Positions 1 to 5,311 of a DNA stretch of 5,311 nucleotides are shown piece by piece (within the stretch, counting starts at the first letter, position 1; every line of letters starts with the position of its first letter). This stretch comes from Tannerella sp. (lineage in GTDB: Bacteria; Bacteroidota; Bacteroidia; Bacteroidales; Tannerellaceae), in the NCBI GenBank assembly GCA_031259505.1, contig JAIRLL010000018.1, positions 1 through 5,311 of the forward strand, in the 5' to 3' direction. Both the position numbers and the translations under genes were made by a program. The notes under the pieces were generated by a model. It ran no database searches. It had not been told where the DNA came from and saw only the letters and a program-made list of their open reading frames with translations.

Positions 1-4
1 TCTA

Positions 5-92
5 CCGGATTGCTTCACCCTTCGGGTTAACAGTGACATGTTTCGTTATTTGCTTATTATCAGTCCACTGGATTGCTTCGTGCCTCGCACCT
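5..92 (+). repeat. Composite interspersed repeat, copy 1
   Basis: This stretch starts with ccggattgcttcac, runs through taacagtgac (28-37) and gtttcgttatttgct (40-54), and then opens a second unit start, ctggattgcttcgtgcctcg (68-87). The same order of blocks recurs at 551-637: the 21 bases at 40-60 and 582-602 differ at one position, and the flanks are more diverged. The block ggattgcttc with a distal aatgac-like end is the hallmark of a small dispersed palindromic repeat that I recall from many bacterial genomes, usually seen as gtcattgcgag ... gcaatcc in the other orientation. It is noncoding. Similarity is clear by eye; the exact borders are not. Confidence 0.7.
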
Positions 93-100
93 TAGATTTG
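72..100 (+). promoter_or_regulatory. Possible Bacteroidetes-type promoter
   Basis: TAGATTTG at 93-100 is an exact match to TAnnTTTG, the -7 element of the Bacteroidetes primary sigma factor. Seventeen bases upstream is attg (72-75), three of four positions of the TTTG -33 element. Transcription would start near 107, about 14 bases before the strong ribosome binding site at 121-127. The match is short and lies partly in repeat sequence, so chance remains possible. The aligned order of -33, -7, ribosome binding site and start codon is what makes it worth listing. Confidence 0.35.
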
Positions 101-120
101 CATCCTGGAAAGAAAGAAAA

Positions 121-182
121 AAAGGAGTAATTTTGTGATGATAAAAAATAATAATAACAATGACGTCGGATATCATTGTTGA
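121..182 (+). other. Strong RBS leading into a 14-codon ORF
   Basis: AAAGGAG at 121-127 is a good Shine-Dalgarno sequence. It is followed at normal distance by GTG (135) and ATG (138). The ATG frame reads MIKNNNNNDVGYHC and stops at TGA 180-182. No recognised peptide matches this. The stop falls inside the left arm of an inverted repeat (169-182), so the ORF may be the broken 5' end of a former gene, or a leader or decoy with no product. The purine-rich run before it (109-126) could also produce the RBS match by chance. I do not call it a real gene. Confidence 0.25.
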
Positions 183-194
183 CAGCAACGGCAT

Positions 195-209
195 CCCCGT
201 CATTGCGAG
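195..209 (-). repeat. Partial palindromic repeat unit (gtcattgcgag end)
   Basis: ccccgtcattgcgag is the outer end of the dispersed repeat in the opposite orientation to the copy at the left edge. The unit breaks off after gag, and the sequence becomes AT-rich. The nine bases ccgtcattg recur at 341-349, where a fuller copy begins. The first copy may have been interrupted, or the two may simply be independent copies. Confidence 0.55.
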
Positions 210-245
210 ACCCTATATTTTTCAAATAAACAAGGGGAAAATGAC

Positions 246-303
246 GGGAGCATCATCAGCAATCACCCAAAATGGGGAGTATCATCAGCAATTTTCCGAA
301 ATG
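246..303. repeat. 29-bp tandem duplication
   Basis: Two adjacent 29-base units, 246-274 and 275-303, agree at 24 positions. The best conserved block is atcatcagcaat, preceded by gggag, and both units end in aaatg. Read on the minus strand the units carry attgctgatgat followed by ctccc. No third full copy is present on either side, though gggaaaatgac at 236-246 resembles a unit end. It could be a subterminal transposase-binding repeat, a protein-binding site pair, or a replication-slippage product. Confidence 0.7.
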
Positions 304-340
304 AGGAAAACTCACTGTTTATCAACAATATCGGCGAATT

Positions 341-378
341 CCGTCATTGGTAGGAGCGTAGCGACGTGGCAATCCAGG
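341..378 (-). repeat. Full palindromic repeat unit, inverted relative to copy at 550
   Basis: The unit runs ccgtcattggtaggagcg (341-358) through gtagcgacgtggcaatccagg. Its complement starts cctggattgc and ends taccaatgac, and those same ten-base ends occur on the plus strand at 550-559 and 569-578. The two copies are therefore inverted relative to each other. The standard form as I remember it has cattgcgag; this copy and its partner share the variant cattggta, which suggests they are closely related copies. It is noncoding. Confidence 0.7.
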
Positions 379-549
379 TTTTTGCGGTCTTTTAATCTCC
401 CGCTTTTATTCGCTGAAAGGATTATCCATTCGGTAGAATCATATCACAACTTTACACCGCGCGCAGTATAATTACATGTATTTCTTTTAACTGAAATAGG
501 CAGGAAACTTGAGTGATATTTTTTAACCGGACAAACAGAAATGACGGGG
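379..549. other. Spacer without recognisable feature
   Basis: This 171-bp stretch lies between the inverted repeat units at 341-378 and 550-578. I see no start codon with a ribosome binding site leading into a plausible protein, no RNA gene and no hairpin of note. The frames open across it run into repeat sequence on both sides and show no protein-like composition. Confidence 0.5.
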
Positions 550-637
550 CCTGGATTGCTTCACTCCGTACCAATGACAGGGTTTCGTTATTTGCTCATT
601 ATAAGCCTGCCGGATGCCATTCTCCATGCCGTCAGGC
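550..637 (+). repeat. Composite interspersed repeat, copy 2, with 3' hairpin
   Basis: This copy has cctggattgc (550-559), taccaatgac (569-578) and gtttcgttatttgct (582-596), in the same order as the copy at 5-92. Its last part can fold: GCCTG (605-609) pairs with CAGGC (633-637), then cgg (611-613) with ccg (629-631) after one mismatch. It is preceded by gaaatgacgg (538-547), another outward-facing unit end. In the pnp transcript this hairpin lies just beyond the terminator T-run. Confidence 0.65.
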
Positions 638-640
638 AAA

Positions 641-702
641 ACAAAAAAAGAACCGGACTGCTTCACGTGTTCGTCTTCCTGACGAGACACGAAGCAATCC
701 GG
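641..702 (-). terminator. Rho-independent terminator of pnp
   Basis: On the minus strand, beginning 45 bases after the pnp stop codon, the sequence folds into a long hairpin. The arms are 653-675 and 681-702, with the five-base loop ttcct (676-680). Pairs include ccgga against tccgg with one internal mismatch, gcttc against gaagc, gtgt against acac, and tcgtc against gacga, interrupted by a two-base and a one-base bulge. Immediately downstream (652 to 641) the minus strand reads TTCTTTTTTTGT, a classic U-tract. The stem is itself a palindromic copy of the local repeat (gaagcaatcc at 691-700), so a dispersed repeat appears to serve as the terminator. Confidence 0.85.
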
Positions 703-747
703 AAATCTTTGAATGAATGAATCCTGAATTTTGAATCCTGTTATCCG

Positions 748-2934
748 TTAACGCCTTCTCCCTTGCCCGTTTCCACCGCCGTGTTGCTGCTGCGGGCGAC
801 GCGGGCGTTCGTCCTGATAGCTTTCGGGTCGCGGCAGCAGCGCTTTGCGCGACAGTTTGAATTTTCCGGTTTTCGGATCGACATCCACTAATTTCACCAT
901 AATGGTGTCGCCTTCCTTCAGTCCGGCTTCTTCGACCGTTTCCAGTCGTTTCCAGTCGATTTCGGAAATGTGCAGCAGGCCGTCTTTTCCCGGCATAAAT
1001 TCGACGAATGCGCCGTAGGGCATTATGGACGAGATTTTCCCTTCGTATGTTTCACCTGTTTCGGGCACAGCCACAATCAGTCGTATAGACCTCATGGCCG
1101 CGTCGATGGATTCCTTGTTTGTTCCCGCTACTTCGACGATGCCTACGCCGTCGATTTCTTCAATCGAAATGGTCGCGCCCGTTTTTTCCTGAATGCCCTG
1201 TACGATTTTACCGCCCGGGCCGATGATGGCTCCTATAAATTCCTTGCCGATAGTGATGGTTTCGATGCGCGGCGCGTGCGGTTTCAGTTCCGGACGCGGG
1301 GCAGGCAATGCTTCCGTTATCTTGCCGAGAATATGCAGACGTCCTTCTTTCGCCTGTGCAAGCGCATTTTCGAGGATTTCGTACGAGAGACCATCGACTT
1401 TAATGTCCATCTGCGTGGCGGTGATGCCGTCTTTCGTGCCGGTTACCTTGAAGTCCATGTCGCCCAGATGATCTTCGTCGCCGAGGATATCCGACAGGAT
1501 GGCATAGTTTGTTCCCCTGTTTTCGGAAATCAACCCCATGGCGATGCCCGAAACAGGCTTTTTGATTTGCACGCCGGCGTCCATCAGCGCCAGCGTTCCG
1601 GCACAAACCGTTGCCATTGAGGAGGAGCCGTTCGATTCCAGAATATCGGAGATGACGCGAACGACGTACGGGTAGTTATCGGGCATCATGCGTTTCAGTG
1701 CGCGATGGGCGAGATTGCCGTGACCGACTTCGCGACGGCCGACGCCGCGTTGCGGTCTGGCTTCGCCGGTCGAGAACGGCGGGAAATTGTAATGCAGCAG
1801 GAAGCGTTCTTTTCCGTGAACAAGCACGTCGTCCACGATTTTCTCGTCGCTTTTCGTCCCGAGCGTGACAGTCGTGAGCGACTGTGTTTCGCCGCGGGTG
1901 AAAACAGCAGCTCCGTGAGGTCCCGGCACGTAGTCGGTTTCGATCCATATCGGGCGGATGTCCGTTGTTTTACGTCCGTCAAGGCGTTTGCCCTCGTCCA
2001 GGATGGCGCGGCGCATGGCTTCTTTTTCTACGTCGTGATAGTAGCGGCTGATCATCGGAGCTTTCGTTTCGAGTTCTTCTTCGGTGAAAGCCGTTTTATA
2101 TTCCGTGACGATGGCTTCGAAAGCTTCCGCGCGCGCTTGCTTGTCCGTTCCCGAAACGGCGACGGCGTATGCCTTGTCGTAGCATTTTTCGCGTACGTCA
2201 CGGCGCAGGTCTTCGTCGTTTTCTTCGTGACAGTATTCACGCTTGACGGTTTTGCCGCAAGCCTCGGTCAATTCCATCTGCACGCGGCAATGCGTTTTGA
2301 TGGCTTCATGGGCAAACTTGATGGCTTCCAGCATTTCGGATTCCTGCACTTCGCTCATTTCGCCTTCCACCATCATAATGTTGTCGACTGTTGCGCCGAC
2401 CATAATGTCGATATCCGCTTTTTCCAGTTGGCTGTACGTGGGATTGATGATGAAACTGCCGTCTACGCGCGCCACGCGCACTTCCGAGATAGGCCCGTTG
2501 AAGGGGATGTCGGAAACAGCCAGCGCAGACGAAGCTGCCAGACCGGCCAGGGCGTCGGGCATATCTTCGCCGTCCGCCGAAAACAGTATGACGTTCACGA
2601 ATACTTCGGCATGATAGTTGTCCGGGAAAAGCGGACGCAAAACGCGGTCTACGAGCCGGGAGGTAAGAATTTCATAGTCGGACGCCTTTCCTTCTCTGCG
2701 GGTGAACCCGCCAGGGAAGCGGCCGAATGCCGAAAACTTCTCTTTGTAGTCCACTTGCAAGGGCATGAAATCGGTACCGGGAACTGCCTCTTTAGCAGCG
2801 CAAACAGTGGCCAGGAGTACGGTATTGCCCATTTGTACCGTTACGGAGCCGTCGGCCTGTTTAGCCAGTTTTCCTGTTTCAATGGTGATAGTCCTTCCAT
2901 CACCTAAATCAATTGTCTTGTTAATAACATCCAT
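748..2934 (-). CDS. pnp: Polynucleotide phosphorylase (polyribonucleotide nucleotidyltransferase)
   Basis: A complete 728-residue PNPase, a cytoplasmic trimeric 3'-5' exoribonuclease that uses phosphate to release nucleoside diphosphates from RNA and can also add tails. Domains in order: first RNase PH fold (about 4-140, with [13 protein letters not shown] at 70-82), helical linker (about 235-315), second, catalytic RNase PH fold (about 317-545), KH (about 555-615, loop GPGGK at 572-576) and S1 (about 627-697, with PYGAFVEF and DGLLHIS). The phosphate-binding SNGSSSM (434-440) and the catalytic acidic set in [11 protein letters not shown] (D488, D494, K496) are intact. A short basic, Gln/Gly-rich tail (704-728) is probably disordered. 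The ATG at 2934 is chosen because the family's conserved region ([11 protein letters not shown]) follows within five residues. No Shine-Dalgarno sequence is well placed; aagg lies 18 bases upstream, and the leader is A-rich, as is common in Bacteroidetes. Length is normal for the family. Confidence 0.98.
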   Translation of the reverse strand: MDVINKTIDLGDGRTITIETGKLAKQADGSVTVQMGNTVLLATVCAAKEAVPGTDFMPLQVDYKEKFSAFGRFPGGFTRREGKASDYEILTSRLVDRVLRPLFPDNYHAEVFVNVILFSADGEDMPDALAGLAASSALAVSDIPFNGPISEVRVARVDGSFIINPTYSQLEKADIDIMVGATVDNIMMVEGEMSEVQESEMLEAIKFAHEAIKTHCRVQMELTEACGKTVKREYCHEENDEDLRRDVREKCYDKAYAVAVSGTDKQARAEAFEAIVTEYKTAFTEEELETKAPMISRYYHDVEKEAMRRAILDEGKRLDGRKTTDIRPIWIETDYVPGPHGAAVFTRGETQSLTTVTLGTKSDEKIVDDVLVHGKERFLLHYNFPPFSTGEARPQRGVGRREVGHGNLAHRALKRMMPDNYPYVVRVISDILESNGSSSMATVCAGTLALMDAGVQIKKPVSGIAMGLISENRGTNYAILSDILGDEDHLGDMDFKVTGTKDGITATQMDIKVDGLSYEILENALAQAKEGRLHILGKITEALPAPRPELKPHAPRIETITIGKEFIGAIIGPGGKIVQGIQEKTGATISIEEIDGVGIVEVAGTNKESIDAAMRSIRLIVAVPETGETYEGKISSIMPYGAFVEFMPGKDGLLHISEIDWKRLETVEEAGLKEGDTIMVKLVDVDPKTGKFKLSRKALLPRPESYQDERPRRPQQQHGGGNGQGRRR

Positions 2935-3057
2935 GTTTTTTACATCTTTTTACCTTAAAAATTCAGCGAAAATACTAAACATTTGGGGATTTATGGCCAT
3001 ATGCGGGCATTAAAAAAATAAAAAATCCGCATTTTTAGAGATAAAGCATTTTTCTTG
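2935..3057 (-). other. AT-rich spacer upstream of pnp
   Basis: This 123-bp gap separates the stop of the transglutaminase-like gene from the pnp start. On the minus strand TATTTTCG (2974-2967) matches the Bacteroidetes -7 consensus TAnnTTTG except at one base and would give a leader of about 28 bases. No TTTG is found at the matching -33 distance, so the promoter is weakly supported. A perfect 10-bp palindrome, tatggccata, sits at 2992-3001. I see no strong terminator for the upstream gene, so read-through into pnp is possible. Confidence 0.4.
3001..3032 (-). promoter_or_regulatory. Hairpin in pnp upstream region
   Basis: atgcgg (3001-3006) is the exact complement of ccgcat (3027-3032). Three more A-T pairs (3009-3011 with 3024-3026) can form after a two-base bulge, leaving an A/T-only loop. 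On the minus strand the T-rich part is inside the loop, not after the stem, so this is not a standard terminator. It could be a weak terminator of the upstream gene or an RNA structure in the pnp leader. In Enterobacteria pnp is self-regulated through a leader hairpin cleaved by RNase III, but nothing here shows that the same happens. Confidence 0.3.
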
Positions 3058-5311
3058 TCACAATTTATGAATGACTTTCATCATTTGTTCTCCCAATCCG
3101 ATGGTGTATCCCTGCGAAACGAACACAATCCGTCCAAACGTGTCTGCGATAATGAAGACCGGCAAGGCGTCAGCGCCGGACAGTTTCGTTGCCGAGGCGA
3201 TCATTTCGATGATACGGCTGTCTGTATCAACGCCATAAGTGATGCGGGACGGCAATTCGCCAAACTCGTTTCTGTTGAAGCGTTGCAGTCCTTCTTCGTT
3301 TCCGAAAAGCAAAATCATCGGGCGCCCCCATTCTTCAAAATCGTTTTTGAACTGTGCGATGTCACGCATGGCGTGGTTGGTCGGTTCTTGATTTGCACCC
3401 AGAATGCCGATGACGAAATATCCGCGTCCTGTTGTGCTGAGGATGGATGTTTCTTCTCCGCTGTCGGCTGTTCTGAACAGCGCTTCGGCGTCCATGCTAC
3501 CGATTACCTGCACATCGCCGTCGTCCTCGCGTATGACGAGCGTCGTGGAAGTGGTTTTGTCCGTTTCGACGGCGAACGATCTGACTTGCGCCAGCGCTTT
3601 TCCGCTTGCCATACGCATACCGCTTACGAGCAGATAATGGCCTTCGTCGAGCGCCAGCGGATTTTTCAGTATGCCTGCCCATGTGCCGCCTGCTCCCATA
3701 TCGGTATCGCCTTCTGTTTCGAAACTTAAAGTCTGCAACTGTCCGTCAGGACGTATTCTTGCAATAGTGAAATGACTGTAATACTTCGGATTGTCCAGCG
3801 CCTTGACCGTTTGGCAGGATGCCATGACGAAACCTTTCCCTGCATTGCGGGATTGCGCTGCATCGAATCGAACATCAGTCCATTGATTGTTATAGTATTG
3901 TACTTTCCCCGTAACGGGTTCGAGGCGTGCGGGAATTCCCATGCTGCGTGCGGAAGCGACGAAGAAGATGTCGCGCGAACGGGCGTCGGCCATACGTGCT
4001 TTCCATACGCCTGCAGGCATGATGGGGATAAGGAGCGGATTCAGTTCATCGCGTATCGTGATGTGCTGCCGCACCCAGTCTGCCCATACGGCCGGATTTT
4101 CACGCGCCGCTTTCACGAGCGTTTGGTCTATTTGCGTGGTAAAAAACAGCCTGTAAGGCGTCAGAAATTCGTTCGCTACGCGCGGATTCAGCACGTAGTC
4201 GGTGAAAAGGTTCTGCCGTTCGGCGCTGCTGCACAGATTTTCCGCCACGGAGGGCGTGTTACGCAGATGGTCAAACCATACAGTTGCGGGCGTGTCGCGC
4301 AGGTCTTTTGCCGAGACCACGCTTAACAGCGCCATTGCCTGCGGGCGTTCGTCTCGTGTCGCGTCGCGCAGGAAAGTCTCGATTTCCGCCCAGTTTCCGC
4401 GGCTTTTCAGCATGTATTCCTCTGTTCTCGCTTCGTCGATCGAAAGCGCCCGTGCCAGCGCGGCCGCTTTTTCTTCGGTATAGAAAGCGCCCGTGTAAGC
4501 GCTTCTGATTTCGTCTTCTTCCGACAGCCGTTTTGCATTTGCTTTTTTCTGTGCGTCGGTTACTTCGACGGGAATGTTTCCTTCCACCGGCGGTACGGGG
4601 TCGAACGATTCGTTTATTTCATCACCCGGCTTCCTGTTCAATGTGATGGTGAATTGTCCGGTTTTTCCGAAAGAAACTATGCCGTATCCAAAGCGCCCGT
4701 CTTTTGTCGCCCAGACGAGCATGTCGCCCTTGCCTGCCGAAAACGGGCAGCGCCCTTCGGCGTCGGTTTTTATACGGGCTACGGAATAAAATTCGGCATA
4801 ATTGTAGATTTTAAATTCAACCAGTGCATTTTCGACGGGTCGACTGTCCGCATCCACGACCGTGACGATCGTTTTTGCGACGGGCGCATAATTTTCGGTT
4901 ACGTTGATTTCAGTGTAGCAGGCCGTTGTCTCAATCGCTTCTTCGTATCCGCGGTAGAGGCCGAAAACTTTCGTGCACATCAACATGCTGCGGGCGGCAG
5001 GACTGTTGAACCAGGCCAGGTTGAGCGCCGGTTCAGGTTCGCATGCTCCCATGAAATACCATTTGCCGTCTACCCAGACTTCGACCCACGCATGGTTGTC
5101 GTCCGTATGCGCCCAGCGTGGCGTATATATTTGTCGCGCAGGGATTCCAACCGAACGCAACGCTGCTACGGTGAATGTCGATTCTTCGCCGCAACGCCCG
5201 TATGCCGTCTTGACGGTAGCCAGCGGTGAACTTGTGCGGGCATCCGACGGCGTGTAGACCACTTTTTCGTGACACCAGTGGTTTACTTCCAGCGCCGCGT
5301 CACGCAGAGAC
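3058..5311 (-). CDS. Multidomain transglutaminase-like protein with C-terminal thioredoxin-like domain (5' end missing)
   Basis: The frame is open to the right edge, so the start lies outside. GTG at 5262 is an internal Val codon, since the 16 codons before it read as the helix (NHWCHEK) that precedes a transglutaminase core. Numbering from that Val: transglutaminase-like core about 1-100 with Cys24 (GRCGEES) and His57 (DNHAWVEVW), then GACEPEP where the third catalytic residue is expected; beta-sandwich, carboxypeptidase-regulatory-like domain about 124-210; helical region about 230-350; second, degenerate transglutaminase-like domain about 360-480; beta-rich region 480-600; thioredoxin-like fold about 613-734 (RPMILLFGN, LPVFIIADTFGRIVFVSQ) without any cysteine. 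Stop is TGA at 3058-3060. Similar proteins are, to my memory, common and uncharacterised in Bacteroidales. Export to the periplasm or surface is likely but the signal region is not visible. Substrate and reaction are unknown; such folds can be peptidases, amidases or cross-linkers. Confidence 0.88.
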   Translation of the reverse strand, partial: SLRDAALEVNHWCHEKVVYTPSDARTSSPLATVKTAYGRCGEESTFTVAALRSVGIPARQIYTPRWAHTDDNHAWVEVWVDGKWYFMGACEPEPALNLAWFNSPAARSMLMCTKVFGLYRGYEEAIETTACYTEINVTENYAPVAKTIVTVVDADSRPVENALVEFKIYNYAEFYSVARIKTDAEGRCPFSAGKGDMLVWATKDGRFGYGIVSFGKTGQFTITLNRKPGDEINESFDPVPPVEGNIPVEVTDAQKKANAKRLSEEDEIRSAYTGAFYTEEKAAALARALSIDEARTEEYMLKSRGNWAEIETFLRDATRDERPQAMALLSVVSAKDLRDTPATVWFDHLRNTPSVAENLCSSAERQNLFTDYVLNPRVANEFLTPYRLFFTTQIDQTLVKAARENPAVWADWVRQHITIRDELNPLLIPIMPAGVWKARMADARSRDIFFVASARSMGIPARLEPVTGKVQYYNNQWTDVRFDAAQSRNAGKGFVMASCQTVKALDNPKYYSHFTIARIRPDGQLQTLSFETEGDTDMGAGGTWAGILKNPLALDEGHYLLVSGMRMASGKALAQVRSFAVETDKTTSTTLVIREDDGDVQVIGSMDAEALFRTADSGEETSILSTTGRGYFVIGILGANQEPTNHAMRDIAQFKNDFEEWGRPMILLFGNEEGLQRFNRNEFGELPSRITYGVDTDSRIIEMIASATKLSGADALPVFIIADTFGRIVFVSQGYTIGLGEQMMKVIHKL

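Larger units (their letters stand above)
169..332. mobile_element. Inverted-repeat-bounded segment, possible MITE or IS-end remnant
   Basis: The left arm attgttga (175-182) is the exact complement of tcaacaat (322-329). The match extends imperfectly outward as gatat on the left (169-173) and atatc on the right (328-332), giving a 164-bp segment. Inside are a partial copy of the local palindromic repeat (ccccgtcattgcgag, 195-209) and a 29-bp tandem duplication. There is no transposase and no clean target-site duplication. Short inverted ends beginning TGTTGA with subterminal repeats of 20-30 bp recall the ends of IS21-family elements, but this is only a resemblance. An 8-bp inverted repeat in AT-rich DNA could also be chance. 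Confidence 0.25.

Noticed and set aside
246..303. CRISPR-like array
   Set aside because: The two units are directly adjacent with no spacer between them, only two are present, and no cas gene is nearby.
160..471. 103-codon plus-strand frame in the repeat region
   Set aside because: It runs through the inverted-repeat segment, the tandem 29-bp units and a palindromic repeat copy. The ATG has no good ribosome binding site of its own, and the translation resembles no protein family I know.
440..480. Sigma70-like promoter (tttaca ... tataat near 451-472)
   Set aside because: The two hexamer-like blocks are separated by only about 10 bases instead of about 17, and the Bacteroidetes sigma factor uses a different consensus.
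513..716. 67-codon plus-strand frame downstream of pnp
   Set aside because: It consists almost entirely of the composite repeat and the pnp terminator hairpin, so coding is very unlikely.
1705..2907. 400-codon open frame on the plus strand, antisense to pnp
   Set aside because: It lies wholly inside a clear pnp gene. Its translation is rich in Phe, Arg and His in a pattern that mirrors the pnp codons, with no recognisable domain. Long antisense frames are expected opposite GC-rich third-position coding sequence.
3055..3729. 224-codon plus-strand frame antisense to the transglutaminase-like gene
   Set aside because: It is a shadow of a well-supported coding frame; composition is not protein-like and no motif is seen. 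The same holds for the plus-strand frames at 3772-4326 and 4654-5229.
5033..5262. GTG at 5262 as the true start of the transglutaminase-like gene
   Set aside because: The frame stays open to the window edge, and the codons upstream encode a helix typical of the transglutaminase core. Starting here would cut the domain and leave no signal peptide.

Overview
This window looks like part of a Bacteroidales (phylum Bacteroidetes) chromosome. The main reason is the polynucleotide phosphorylase: its N-terminal region ([20 protein letters not shown], then [16 protein letters not shown]) reads like the Bacteroides/Parabacteroides form as I remember it. Weak or absent Shine-Dalgarno sequence ahead of pnp and a TAnnTTTG-type promoter match near the left edge fit that group. 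The genus cannot be named from this sequence alone.

Layout. Positions 1-747 carry no convincing protein gene. This AT-richer stretch is packed with degenerate copies of a short interspersed palindromic repeat whose hallmark is ggattgcttc ... aatgacgg or its complement. It also holds a segment bounded by short inverted repeats with a 29-bp tandem duplication inside, and a promoter plus strong ribosome binding site that lead only into a 14-codon ORF. The copy nearest the gene forms a long hairpin followed, on the minus strand, by a T-run, and so very probably terminates pnp transcription. Positions 748-2934 (minus) are a complete pnp gene of 728 codons. A 123-bp AT-rich spacer follows. Positions 3058-5311 (minus) are the 3' part of a large multidomain transglutaminase-like gene whose 5' end lies beyond the right edge.

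How the parts relate. Both genes are read leftwards, the transglutaminase-like gene first and pnp second. The spacer is long enough for a separate pnp promoter, and no strong terminator is visible in it, so both read-through and independent transcription are possible. PNPase is a cytoplasmic 3'-5' exoribonuclease of general mRNA turnover. The transglutaminase-like protein is probably exported, so the two share no evident pathway. The usual rpsO-pnp neighbourhood of Proteobacteria is not seen here.

The most interesting content is the architecture of the transglutaminase-like protein: one papain-like domain with Cys and His but no Asp at the expected third position, a second copy that lacks both Cys and His, and a cysteine-free thioredoxin-like C-terminus. 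Second is the repeat-rich intergenic region. I see no CRISPR array, tRNA, rRNA, transposase or defence system.
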